Assembly: GCA_947579665.1 (NCBI GenBank)
Contig: OX388345.1
Location: 30,161,849-30,225,848 of the forward strand
Direction: 5' to 3'
DNA: 64,000 nt
Origin: Sympetrum striolatum
Lineage: Eukaryota; Arthropoda; Insecta; Odonata; Libellulidae
How positions within the stretch are numbered: the stretch's first letter is position 1; every line of letters begins with the position of its first letter. The notes under the pieces are model-generated. The model was given only the letters and a program-made list of their open reading frames with translations, ran no database searches and was not told the origin of the DNA. The translations under genes were made by a program, and so were the position numbers. Shown here one piece after another: positions 36,001 to 47,800 of the stretch.

Positions 36001-37936
36001 AACATTTCCGTCTTTCATCGCTGGAGAAGTCTCGTATGTTTTCAGCTTCATAGGATTTATTTGCTATGGATGTTGACCGTGCAAACAGAACCTTGAGTTG
36101 TTCCCTTGAGACTTAAAAGCCGTTGTATTTCATTCAATAATTGCAGTCGTGTCTCAAGCGTTACTAAGCCACAAATCTGCGAACGGAAAATGATCTTTAA
36201 AATATTAACCACTTAGCTTCCATCAACATTTAGTCCACACAATTCAAACGCAGCCATCTATTCCGCAGTGGATCAAGTTCAAATTAGGAGGAAACATTTG
36301 TTGATAGAGCCGACTTTGGCTAAGACTCACGAGAGAACTGCATTAGCTATCCCTAAGACCTCCGCTCGAATACTCCGAGGATCCACAATCGCCAGTGACC
36401 ACACCAATAGCCCCCCTCCCGTGATGTGTATCTCTGCATGCCGAATCAGACACGGGAATCTACGAGAGCTCAACGCTTTGCGTGCCATTCCTCGCGTGAT
36501 GCGTCCATTCCGACTGTTTAGTGACTCGGGACACGCTTGTCACGACAGCCGGAAATGCACGGCGTAAAGGGGTAAGGGAAACCACCGCGTGAATCGACGG
36601 ACATCAACGAGCGCAAATCAAGGCCTGATAAGGAGATGCTTGCGTGAAACTAGGGCAAGAGAACGTAATTCCGTCGAAAATATTCGTTTTAAGTCTATCG
36701 TAAAAGAACGCGATTAGAGATATCGAGGATATACCGTTGTCCGTGTTCGTAATCGGGATCGGGCGTTTTACTCCATTTTTTGAGTATTACGTAGGCTATG
36801 ATAGCCATTAAGTTCAGGAAGCAATATAAAGGCAAAATACACGTGTTCATGAATTGGGGTCATAAAGTGGTTCCTAGAGGGTCATGAATTCAATTGCCCT
36901 TGACATACTTTAGGAAATGTTATCATCGAATTTCATTTTCGGAATATTGGGAACCCCGAAATTGTAACATTAATGAAATAAATGAGGAGATACGAAATTT
37001 TATGACATTTGATGTGCATAGAGCTTAAGAATAAACTGGTTGTTCTTTGTGTTTTCTAGTTACTTCCTCCGATATTTAAAGGGTATCATCCCTTCAAACA
37101 GTATTGGTGTCACTTCCTTCCTTCCAAGAAAATCAATCTCATCACCTTTAAATACGGCCATTGTGCTATCAGAAATATAATAACAATATTTATGCAACAA
37201 ATAATATATTAGGTTTTATAAATAGGTGCAAAACAGCAATGCATAGCTACCACTATGAGCAACCGTGTGAAGGAATTAACGAGGACGGAAAGTGCTACAA
37301 AACAGCTTAATTTGACTGAATTTGCCTCCTTTTCTAGTCCCATAGGAGGCACCTTAGCCTCCTATAGAGGCATATAAATTGCAAATAGAGCCTTAATCAC
37401 CAGTTTCTTTTGCAAGTGATATCTTTTTAAACCAAAAAATAATTTATGACAATTTTGATGCTTTTGTCGAAATTTCGAAACTTCTAGGCAAAAATTGTCA
37501 CTGAAGGTATTTTTTATTTCGAAAAACAAATATATCTGCAATATTCATACGGGTTGGCCACTTTTGACCGGTATTATATTTAGATCAGAAAGAAAGTGGC
37601 CAAACGCTCCACCCTAGTACAGACTCCTGTCGAGATACTAACGACGAATGTACTCAGACTAAGATCCTTTGACTTAGAAATGCGTATTTCTGTTACTGTA
37701 ACATTTAATTCCCGGATCACTAAAAACTTTTAGTTACTCATAAGCAATATTAGTTCATCTATAGTTTAAGATGATCTATATAATTGTTGAAGAGAAGAAT
37801 AGTAACTATCAGTGTCCATTCAGGGGTTTTCATATTTCAATAGAGAGCTATTATTATTGCAAATAACTTTCATGGATTAAAAAATTTGTTCAAATAAGAG
37901 AAAATGCTCTCAATTAAGCTTCTAATGATTACAATT
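30029..37936. other. Long non-coding stretch, no gene recognised
   Basis: Nearly 8 kb without a supportable gene. GC/CpG-richer patches: about 31985-32060, 32310-32530, 33190-33850 and 36230-36770. The last two have overlapping open frames in several phases on both strands, none recognised. A small perfect hairpin (ATAGGAGGC/GCCTCCTAT) lies at 37348-37371. GGTTGGCCACTTTT at about 37552 and AAAGTGGCCAAAC at about 37594 form an inverted pair of roughly 13 bp. Otherwise AT-rich. Confidence 0.4.
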
Positions 37937-39365
37937 CACATCTACATCTACATTAATACCCTACAAGCCGCCTTTCGGCGTGTGGCAGGGGGTGTAAACA
38001 CCAGTTGAATCTAAATTACTTCCTTATTCGATTATTGTCACGTATTGTTCGCGGAAAGAATGAATCTCTAAAACGATTCGTCCTAGCATCTATTTCTCTT
38101 AACTTACGGTCATTATCGGATCGACCGACGTAGCAGGGGGGTTGCATGATACCGATTGTATCTTTGGAAAATGTAGTTTCCCTGAATTTATTAAGCAATC
38201 GCAGCCTAGCTTCCAATCTCCTTTCTTTCAAGGATTCCCAACCTACGTCTGAGAGCATTTTTGTAACGCTTGCTTTTTTATCGTAGCATTTCTTAACAAA
38301 ACGAACCGCTTTACGCTGCACTTTCTCGAGTTCGCGAGTACACGTTTCATCCGCCGGATCCCATATACTTGCCGCATATTCCAGAAGGGGTCTGAACAAG
38401 GTAAAATAACATCGCTCTCTCACCTTTTCGTCGCATTTACCGACAATACGCTTTACAAAGCCAAGCCTTTTACTTGCTTTGCCGCAGATTTTTCGAATAT
38501 GCGTGCTCCAATTTAAGTTATTAGTAATGTTGATCCCGAGATATTTAACTGAATCTACTACTTTGATACTAATTCCATTAATTTTGTATGGGTGATTTGG
38601 ACGCATTTTTTTCTTTTCGAAGAAATTAACTACGGAGCATTTACTTACGTTAATATCTAATTCCCAATTTTCGCACCACCTTTGGATGAGGACTAAATCG
38701 TTTGAGAGAGATGTCCGGTCTTCCTCGTTTGTTATTTCCCTATATATAACCGAGTCATCCGCAAATATCCTCACATTACTAACTATCTCGTCACTCAAGT
38801 CATTGATATAAATAAGGAAAAGAAGAGGTCCAATTACACTGCCTTGAGGTACGCCAGAGGTAACTTTGACTCTATTTGAGCTAATGCCATCCAGTACAAC
38901 TTGTTGTTCCCTCTCGTAGAGAAAATCCTTAACCCAGTCGACTACTTCCTTGTTAATGCCCGCTAGTTTTAGTTTGTAAATTAGTTTGTAGTGGGGGACT
39001 CAATCGAATGCTTTTTTGAAATCTAGGAAAATAGCGTCCACTTGCTTTTTACTTTCGGCGGACTTTAAGATATCGTGTACAAATAGAGCAAGTTGGGTTT
39101 CACATGATCGGGACTTACGAAAACCATGCTGGTTTGCGTCGAGGAATTCATTTCTATCTAAAAATCTCATGAGTGAGCTTACGACGATATGTTCCATTAC
39201 CTTTCCGGACAGCGAAGTTAATGATATGGGTCTATAATTTCCTGGATCCTCCTTTAATCCGCTTTTGTAAACAGGAGTAATATTAGCTAAAAAAAATTCT
39301 GTGATTGTTACATAATTGCACAAAATTTTATTATTAAATAATGAATCTGACAGCAATTTTCGCAC
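37937..39365 (-). mobile_element. CR1/L2-like LINE, 5'-truncated copy 2
   Basis: Minus-strand non-LTR retrotransposon, about 1.4 kb: reverse transcriptase from block 1 to the C-terminus, a ~75-nt untranslated end identical to copy 1, and a tail of TGTAGA hexamers at 37938-37955. Complete elements of this group are 4-6 kb, so the 5' part including the endonuclease is lost. The 5' boundary is not sharply visible; similarity to reverse transcriptases starts at about 39295. The coding part has a single nonsense change, so insertion was recent. Confidence 0.9.
38016..39365 (-). pseudogene. Reverse transcriptase of CR1/L2-like LINE, one nonsense codon
   Basis: Reading on the minus strand: ITPVYKSG, NYRPISLTSLSGKVMEHI (block 1-2), HGFRKSRSCETQLALF, IFLDFKKAFD (first catalytic Asp), then TGA at 39000-39002 where relatives have a basic residue before VPH, then continuing in the same frame through SGVPQGSVIGPLLF, FADD (catalytic pair), LDINVSKCSVV, VKYLGINITNNLNW and LEYAASIWDP, to NNRIRK at 38016. 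The stop is consistent with a single C-to-T change in a CGA codon. No frameshift is seen in about 450 codons. The two listed pieces, 39000-39365 and 38016-38798, are therefore one gene. Confidence 0.9.
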
Positions 39366-40040
39366 TTAATAAGACTTAAGTGATATCATATGTATGGCAT
39401 AGATAATATCATAAACATTTATGTAATTATCTGAAAAGAAAATTAATGCAAACTTACTTTAGAAAGAATAAACGAAATGAGATACTAACGACTTCGCAAG
39501 AAAGACAAAATAATTTCATTCGTTAACTATCAAACTAGCAAGCTTTCAATATAAAATCATTTTGCATAAGAGGTTATGATATTAATAACGAAAACACACA
39601 TTATAAGGGCAAAAATATAATATGTTGGTGATTATTGGACTAGTTTATGCTAAGAAAAAAATAAATCAAAAATTGGACTAACTTTAAAGCAATCACTCCA
39701 TTTTGCATTTTCTTGTGGGTTTAAATGTTTTGAATTTACTGACGTCTTTTCCAACCATCCAAATATTCAGAGTGTGGAAATTATATCCTTAATAAGGCAT
39801 CCATAAATACGGTACCCTCGTATTAATAGATTTTTTAAATAATAAATACCAAAGACAGGTCGTTATCTCAAACTAAAGGCGTTTTAACTAAAAGAAAAAA
39901 GCTGACCAAAGACATTATTGAACGGATAATGGCAATGACGCCTGGAGAGTATACAAAGCGTTAGACAGTTATGCATGGCGAGTTGCTTCTTTTCACGGGG
40001 CTATGGGACCGCGGATATTGTGTATATCCGGATATATGTA
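39366..40040. other. AT-rich stretch, nothing recognised
   Basis: Between the LINE and the next MITE. No ORF, tail or repeat I can support. The last two bases (TA) may be the MITE target duplication. Confidence 0.5.
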
Positions 40041-40568
40041 CACTACGCTCGCTAATACGGCCCTCAATAATCCGACCTTTCAGTATGGCACCGTTCTCTA
40101 ATGTAATAGAGAACCGTGGTGTAACGTAACGAGTGCTGTCGTAGAGGAAAAGTTAGAAAAAGTACGATTATTTTTTGGTCAGTAGACGCTAATTATATTT
40201 ACGATCTATTACTAAATATATTTACTAACTATGCTTCGTATATGTAATACCGAAAATATATATTAAGTCATGAAGATCTGAGTGACTTTTCTAAAGAAAG
40301 TAATAAGAAATCTTCCGTTTACAAACTACGTTATAGGTGCAACCCTTAGCCATAAATTAACTTGCCACCTCGTAACAGGGAATTATCACACGTTCTTAAA
40401 CATTAAGTTCTACCTTACCATACATATCCTACGTTATATATTAAAACTATATATTTGTCTTTATGGCTGCGCACCGAAAACTCGGTGTTCTTTTACGCAC
40501 TTTCAGTAATCCGGCATACACGCTAACCCCTCCGTGCAAGGAATGGCCGGATTATCGAGAGTCTAGAG
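40041..40568. mobile_element. Candidate pogo/Tigger-like MITE, 528 bp
   Basis: The right end in reverse complement reads CTCTAGACTCTCGATAATCC followed by GGCC; the left end reads CACTACGCTCGCTAATACGG followed by CC. They align with small gaps, and TA flanks both (40039-40040, 40569-40570). The TCTCGATAATCCGG type of end is characteristic of pogo/Tigger elements. A second AATCCGGCATACACGCTAAC segment lies just inside the right end, and AATAATCCGACC just inside the left. No transposase is left. An ORF at 40282-40509 is not related to pogo transposase. Confidence 0.45.
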
Positions 40569-41647
40569 TAGATATATAAGCAAAGTAATTCATATTTAAT
40601 TTCCAATTCTATACATTTTATCAGAATACTGTATAACTTTTTATAATTACATTAAGTCACATGTTTCCTAAAGATATTTTTATAAGGATTTATTGGTACC
40701 CTATTGTTTCTTACGTAACACATGTTCTTCGTAATGAAAAATGAGTATGAATGACACTCGTATGATCGTACGGAACATTAATTTTTTCAAAAGATAAATA
40801 AATAAAATTTAAACATTATTTAAAGGGTAACTTCATTTAAATACGTGTTTTTAAAGTATGATTTTTATTTCATTTTAATGCTCCTTCTTCAATTGACCTG
40901 TTTCCATTGTGTTATGCCTATGGGTGCAAAAAATATAAATAACTTTAAAGTATATAAAAACAGGAAATTATTAAAAATCAGTTAATAATTTAACGAGATG
41001 ATTAATAGTATATTTTTTACCCAAAAGCAAGTTCCAGTTATCGTTAAAGTTTCCAAGGCTTTGACATTCAAATTAATTGTTTGAAGGAATTTTTAAGTGC
41101 CACTTCACTGTAAATAAGAAAGTTACTAAACTCGCCAATTAGCAGATACTAAAAAAGTTGTCAAAAAGACCCTTTAAATGCCAAAATTTAGAAAAGAAAG
41201 ACTTTTAAAAATAGCCATATATTAACTTTTATTAGTTGGTAAAAAGGGAAGAGAATTGTAATTAAGTTTCATAAATAACGTTAAAGGAGGAATAATATTT
41301 CTTACAGTTATAAATCTGCTGATAATTTGGATTTATATGATATGGCTGAAGATGATGATGATAATGACATGAACTGTTTCTTAACAGATAATTTACATTA
41401 GTTTTTAAAGTACTAAGGGATTGAGAGGATTTGAAATATACGTGTTTGTTTCAGTCAATGAAATGATAATATAGATCGGAATATATACAAGACTACAAAT
41501 TATTTTGACATTTTTTGGAGGAAAACTGAAATCAGTTACCTAATTTACAGCGCAATTGCTTCGATATAAAACACCAATGAATGATTAAAATTTTGATCCA
41601 AGCCTTACAAATTTATTCTGTCAGAAGATTTTGTCATTTCAAAATAT
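40569..41647. other. AT-rich stretch, nothing recognised
   Basis: About 1.1 kb of AT-rich sequence with no gene or repeat I can support. Confidence 0.5.
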
Positions 41648-41861
41648 TTATTTATTTATTTATTTCATATACCACACAAGCATCCATTTTCTGGACCTTT
41701 ATAGTGGTAGGTATTAACAACAACAATCACACATGACCATTCCCTTATCGGAAATATCCGACAAGCCGGGATTCGAACACCGGATCCTGAGGTTGGAGCG
41801 ATACCGTGCGAGCACGCTAACCACTCGGCCATCACGGCAGGTGGTTAGCGGCCGTGGCGTA
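41648..41861 (-). mobile_element. tRNA-Ser-like SINE with (AAATA/ATTT)n tail
   Basis: On the minus strand the head (41838 down to 41765) reads GCCGTGATGGCCGAGTGGTT and ends GTTCGAATCCCGGC: a serine-tRNA-like box A (TGGCCGAGTGG) and box B (GTTCGAATCCC). The body follows (TTGTTGTTGTTAATACCTAC) and the element ends in an ATTT tetranucleotide run at about 41646-41664. AAAATAT at 41641-41647 and 41862-41868 is a possible 7-bp target duplication. The head is too short for a functional tRNA-Ser, lacking the long variable arm, and acceptor pairing is poor, so a SINE is the better reading. The open frame 41714-41908 over it is a by-product. Confidence 0.7.
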
Positions 41862-44800
41862 AAAATATGACGCAGTTCACGTAAACCAGTCTGGCGAAAT
41901 TTGTTCATAAACTAAGTTCTATTAACAAATTGAATGACAAATACGAATATCTGCAGAAACCATTTTTAAGGATTATATACGATTCGAGTTTTGAACAAGA
42001 AAAAAACCTAGGGGAAAGAAAAGGAAAGAAGGAATGTAGAGGTAATTTATTTTTGATACTGTTAATAACACTATAAAATGCAATTTAGCAAACTGCAAAA
42101 GTTAGCTCAAATTTAGAGTCGCGTACAAAATAGAAGGTTCGAGCTCTCAAATCCAAATTTGGATTTTATGAATTTATTAGAAAATTTCCCATGGAATTAA
42201 TTTAAGATGCATCTAATTCGGTGCTATGGTAAGCAAATAAAATTAACCTGTACAAACTTTAAAGTGAGCAGTCTTCTTATAAGAGTTCACGTTGTTATAC
42301 CGACTAAACGTTTCAAAAGAGAGTTATTGTGATTTTGTACTACCATGTTTCATTATTAAGTCATGGGGATTCAAAGTATGTATATGTAAATTTGGATCAT
42401 ATAAAAGTATTAAAGATTATCAAGGTCTCGTATTATAGGACATATCTGTAGATACTATTAATTTAGTTACTTAAACAGGCTTTAAATTCCAATTTTTAAT
42501 CGATTCATTTATGAGTTAAAATTAAGAGGGGGGGGGGTTCGTTAAAGAAACTAATTGAGGGTAGAATTCAAGAGAAAAAACATAGGGGAAGACAAGGACA
42601 GAAGACTTTGGATGACATAAAGGGTTGGTAAACTATCAGAAAGTGAAAGAGATGGCGTTGAATAGGGATTTTTGAATTAATGCACATGGAATTACAGATA
42701 GGTAAAGCACACATATATGTATGAATTATATGGGATTGAGTTTGTACGATTTTCAGTGATGTTAGCTACTACGTGATTTGCTGATCCATCAACTTGGCAC
42801 ATAAGGTTTTGGTAGTTTCAATAAGTACGTTATTCGAGCCTTACATATCAGATCGATCACAGAATTTTATTGAGTAGCCCAACCTAAAACCAAGAGAAAG
42901 AATTCCATTTACTTCTCATCGATTTGCTTTTGTTTAGGGAGCAAAGTCTCGACAAATAGTAAAGATAGCATTTGAGGCTATTATTTTGGTGACCGAACAT
43001 TTATTGGGCTCTTTTACGCTCGTAAAATGTTGAAGCTTTGTGTTTATGTGCGTGTGATTCAAGCCCTCCAGTGAAGAGGCTTACGCGAGGGCTACTTTTA
43101 TTGGGAATGGGCTGATACGTAAGGTCACCTGTCCAACACATTTTAAAATTACACAAGTAAACGGTTAAAGTCAGTCTGGTCATGTGAAAGCCATTAAAAT
43201 GACAAATTTGTAGACCTATAAACACAATTATACCAAGGAATTTGCTAATATTCTTATTTCCTGTTATTTTATTACTTAGTTGCATCATAAAATAAATGAA
43301 TATAAAAATGACTAAATATAGCAATAATTACAGTTCCTCCAAATTGCAGGTACTCGTTCACACAGTCATGGATTGCTTTCCTTGTACTCACCTGAAAAAG
43401 AAGAAATTGATTCGTATTAGTTTCTTAAGCTTTATAAATTTACATTATGTTTAATAAACTTTCTATGTTTTTCAAATCGTAAGAAAAATCATCCAATTAA
43501 AAAGTCTGTTTTATTTGGGAAATATATACATCATTTTTATAGAAATAATAAAATAACAAATTATTTTTATACAAAATTGGAGATGGTAAACCATTCCAAT
43601 ATCGTGATAAACAGATTAATAGAATGCTAATTGATTCTTAATTCCTAATATGTATGATTCTTTCTCCAATTTCTTTTATCTCACCTCTCATCCTTCCCCT
43701 TTGTCTATCAAAACTTTGAGTTTATTCAATATTTTCGAAACCAAAAGATTTTCGGAATTAATTCGAGGAAAACAATGAAACGAAATCTTTTTTAGATAAA
43801 TGGAAAACTCGATCAGTCTATCAAGAACTCCAAAAGAACTTTACGGCTTCTTTAGCCCTAAAAGTGGGCTGCTGACTTCGAATTGCTTAGTTAATCTGTT
43901 TATCCTTTCCTGCTACTGTTCTCTTTTAATATATCTTTTTGCGAAAGATGAGAAAGAAAAAATTAAGTCTATTAAACAAGCCCCTGCTTTACGACTGAAC
44001 GAAATGTTTTGCCTTAATTTTGTAAGGATGGATGATAAATAAATGAATTGTAAAAAAATAAATATTCATACATTTTCACTTGAGTATATTCCATGAAAAA
44101 ATAATGATTTAACCATATAGGACTAAAGTGGAACAAAATATTACAATTTCCGAACAATATGTTTGCTATGAGGAGTATTTTATCTGAGTTAATTGTAAAA
44201 CGTATTTTCGAATACCTTTTACCCGTAAAAAATACAGCATATTTACTTAATAAGATTTTTCTCTTGAATGACACTGTCATCCTACGACAGTATTTCGAAT
44301 GGTTACATCATCCAATCCTTTTTTTCGACATGTTACTTGTTTTCTCATATTTCCCCGAAGGGCTTGTTTTATGTAATTGATATAATTGTCTTTTGTACTA
44401 CATATTTGCCACCAGCAAATACGAGCAAATAAATTGTTAAGAAGCAATTTTCTTAGAACCGGTAACAAAATTGATACTTGGGATTATTATCCTTCCCTTA
44501 GTTTTTACTTATGCAAGATTTACCACTTCCTCTACAGGAATTAAATTTTTGAAATTCCAGACAACTGTCAAATTTCACATATGGAATGATATGATATACC
44601 ATTAACACAGAGACAGGAATATACGATCATCAGACATAGATTTAGTTTCCAGTTTAATTTTGCATTTAAATTATCTTTCTTTTATTAGAAAAGAGTTAAC
44701 AGAAAAAAGTAAAAACGATTATTCACGCCGAGCTTAATCCTTTCCCTCTCATATATTATTCAATCTGAGGTCGGTATCTGATTAGGAGTTTAACTTCTAA

Positions 44801-47800
44801 TTAGATTTCCTACCTAATTAAAAAACGAAGGCATTATCTCTATGCGTAAAATATGTATAATCTAATTCCCTTTCATGACGAACCCTTATCAGAGCAGCTA
44901 ATACTAGAGAGGATATTCTACGACAAAAGCTATCCAATTCGACCTGACAAATCTTGATACTTGATTAATCTCGCGTACTCCGACGAGATTGGATCTCCGG
45001 AAAAATCGCTTTTTGAAGGAGGTGTAATGCTAATGAAGGGTAAAAAACCAATTTCCCAAATTTTATGCCTTTTTCCCTCACCTCTGACGTTGATGGAGCT
45101 GACATTTTCATCGATTAAAATTTAATGCTACTGAACAGTGTTCACTTCAAGCAATTAAAGGCAGCGAGATGAATTGCGTTTGGAAATATCGGAAAGTTGT
45201 GGTACATCGATGAAGTTTTGCGTCCTTCAAGTGTATATGGAGCGATACTCATCTCTTTTCCTATTCTATTATTTGAAGTCGGAAGATAAAATATGTATTT
45301 TTATGTCAATTTCTGTTAAGATAATTTTTTCTCGATAAAAATCATATTATCTAAGAAATTTTTCATTTAAAATATGTTTATATTACTTGCTCTCATGGAT
45401 ATAAAATATTGTATACGATCTTCTCTCAAATGCGATACCTAATGAAAAGCAAATGAAGCATTTATAAAATTTATTTTAAGGACACATCGGAATTTGTGAT
45501 GGAAAGCTGTTTCTTTGGTAAAGTAAAATTAGTTTTTAATATTTACCTTGAGACCCGAAGGATAAAATTGTGGTAATTTATCAAAGTTTTAGCATTTATT
45601 TAAATTTATATTTGAATGGTGACGGAAATTATTGATTATACCTAAGCTAAATGTATGCCATTTTTTATAAATTATGGTACAAAACTCCTTTCAAAAGCTA
45701 GCATAGTAGTGATTTCAATGTTAAGTACCGATTTGAATGGGAAGTCACTAGTTTCTCATTTATGTAACAATAAATCAATCCCTATTTCTCTAAGAATATC
45801 CAGAGAAAAAATGATATTGGATTTAAATTATATGTCTGACTATTCAACATATTTTTTTCATGAAAACAATTTTAGTTTATGTGCTCTAAGTATCTACCTT
45901 AAAGTAATCAGATACATATTGAATTGTAAGCTCTCCGTCTGCTGTAGTTACTTTTCAAGTATTGTAAGGGTTTTTGTTACCTCAGATGTTATTATTAAGT
46001 ACGGAGTTTATGATATTCGTGACGCTTCTTTTCGAAGGTTTTTTGAAGGTCATTTTTGTGAACCCCACTTTTAAAAACATCTATCAGAAAAGAAATTTCC
46101 GCGATTAATAGTTTACTTATAATTCTTTTCACCATTTCTTCTCTGTTTTATTCAATATCAGAGAGGTATATTTGTGGCATTTACAATTTTCACTGTAGCA
46201 TATTGTCGTGAACTATAAATTTGGGATATTTGAAGGATATGAAATAGGGTACAAGTTATACAGATAAGAAAAATTGGATCGGGAAAATTAAGGATGTCGA
46301 GTCCCAGATATGTTGACCTAAAACAAGATATTTCCAGGATAACAAAGTACAAGGTCGCAATCTCTTCGTATTCCCGACAAATGCTCTCTTGCTACTTCGT
46401 TCGTAAACATGTTTCGTACTGCGCCCGCCTTCGCTTGCACCGTGGGACGCACTCGTTCGACACACTCGCTCCCTCTGCACCACAGCAAACCGTACAACAA
46501 AGAGAAAAATAAGACCGACAAATGTGGCGATTAAACGCACCCGCGGCGGCGTTCGGTGGAGCGATCGCCGGCAAATTTCCTGCAACTTGCCCCGTCGCAA
46601 GAATTATTGGAATTATTCAGAGGATGCCGCAAACGTCGGCTCCTATGCGGGGTGGAGTCAGGAAGGCGTGCCTTCCCAATTTACGTGATTGGGGTCACTT
46701 GTACGGAGGGGAAGAGAAAGAGCTTCGTTACCGTTTTGAAATTTTCCCGACTCGAAAATTTGAGGGCGATGGCGAAATACGGGATCCCGGACAAGTAGTT
46801 TGCGTAGATTGGAAAACAGCGAAGTGAATTGCGCCCGGAAAAGCTAGACGTTGTCAATTACGGCGGAGTAACTGCTCGTTGACCGAGAAAAGCTTCGAAA
46901 TTGCTTCAGACGTACTACAAGGAAATAGAGGAAACGTAGGTGCAGGGGTGTGCATATTTACCATTCAAAGTGAATTGTAAAAACAATGGGAAGAGTTTTA
47001 GGTTGATTAGGTAACGAATATGCAAGCAAAATTTTGTTTGCGTAACATTTCCAAAAGCAGAGCATTTATAGCAAGGAAGTAGAAAAAAGTTGCCTTTTCG
47101 TTACTCATGCTACTCTGTCACGGAACTGTAAGCATTAAACTAATTATTTTGACGAATTATAGGTTATCTGAATTGTGCACGTAACTAATCTAACCAAACA
47201 CCTAAATAGATTGGATTAGGGGAATTTCAAAGCAATACGAATATTGAAACACAACGGCTTAATAATTAATTTTTTGTATAAACCATCAGTGTATGTAATC
47301 TAAATAGTAAAGCTTAAATAGTGGCTGGCAGTGGTAGTTAATAAATTATCGGAATCCAGGGATTATCATCTATCTTCCCATTAAATCACAAATCATTCCC
47401 TGATTATTCTCTGTATAAACCTATTTTACAAATTACGTTAACAAATGTCTATATTCGTTAGTCAAGACCGGTAGACGAATATTAATAATAGATCACGTAT
47501 TCTGGAGTTAATTGAATTTTAATGGAATGCAATGTGGAAAATAGAATAACATATAACCTTTGAATCGACGAGTTATTTGAAATTCATTAGTCATCACATG
47601 GATCAATGAATTTTTTATCAATGTTAGTTAATATTCGCTAATGTTGTTTAATCATCTTATGGGGAAAAGGGTTTCAGAGTGTCTCTGTTAATTCATACTA
47701 ACACCTGTTATAAATCTTAATCGATTCCGCTCGTCAATAATTTATAATTTTTTATCCCCCGGAAGGGAAATATGTTTTTATTCTTCTTTAAAAAATCTTC

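Noticed and set aside
37552..37606. MITE ends GGTTGGCCACTTTT / AAAGTGGCCAAAC
   Set aside because: Arms are only about 13 bp and about 30 nt apart, without a target duplication; treated as a small inverted repeat only.
41765..41838. Functional tRNA-Ser gene
   Set aside because: Too short for tRNA-Ser, no long variable arm, poor acceptor pairing, and followed by a body and ATTT tail; SINE is the better reading.
45655..46074. 139-codon plus-strand open frame
   Set aside because: AT-rich composition, no recognised motif, no splice or promoter context; consistent with chance.
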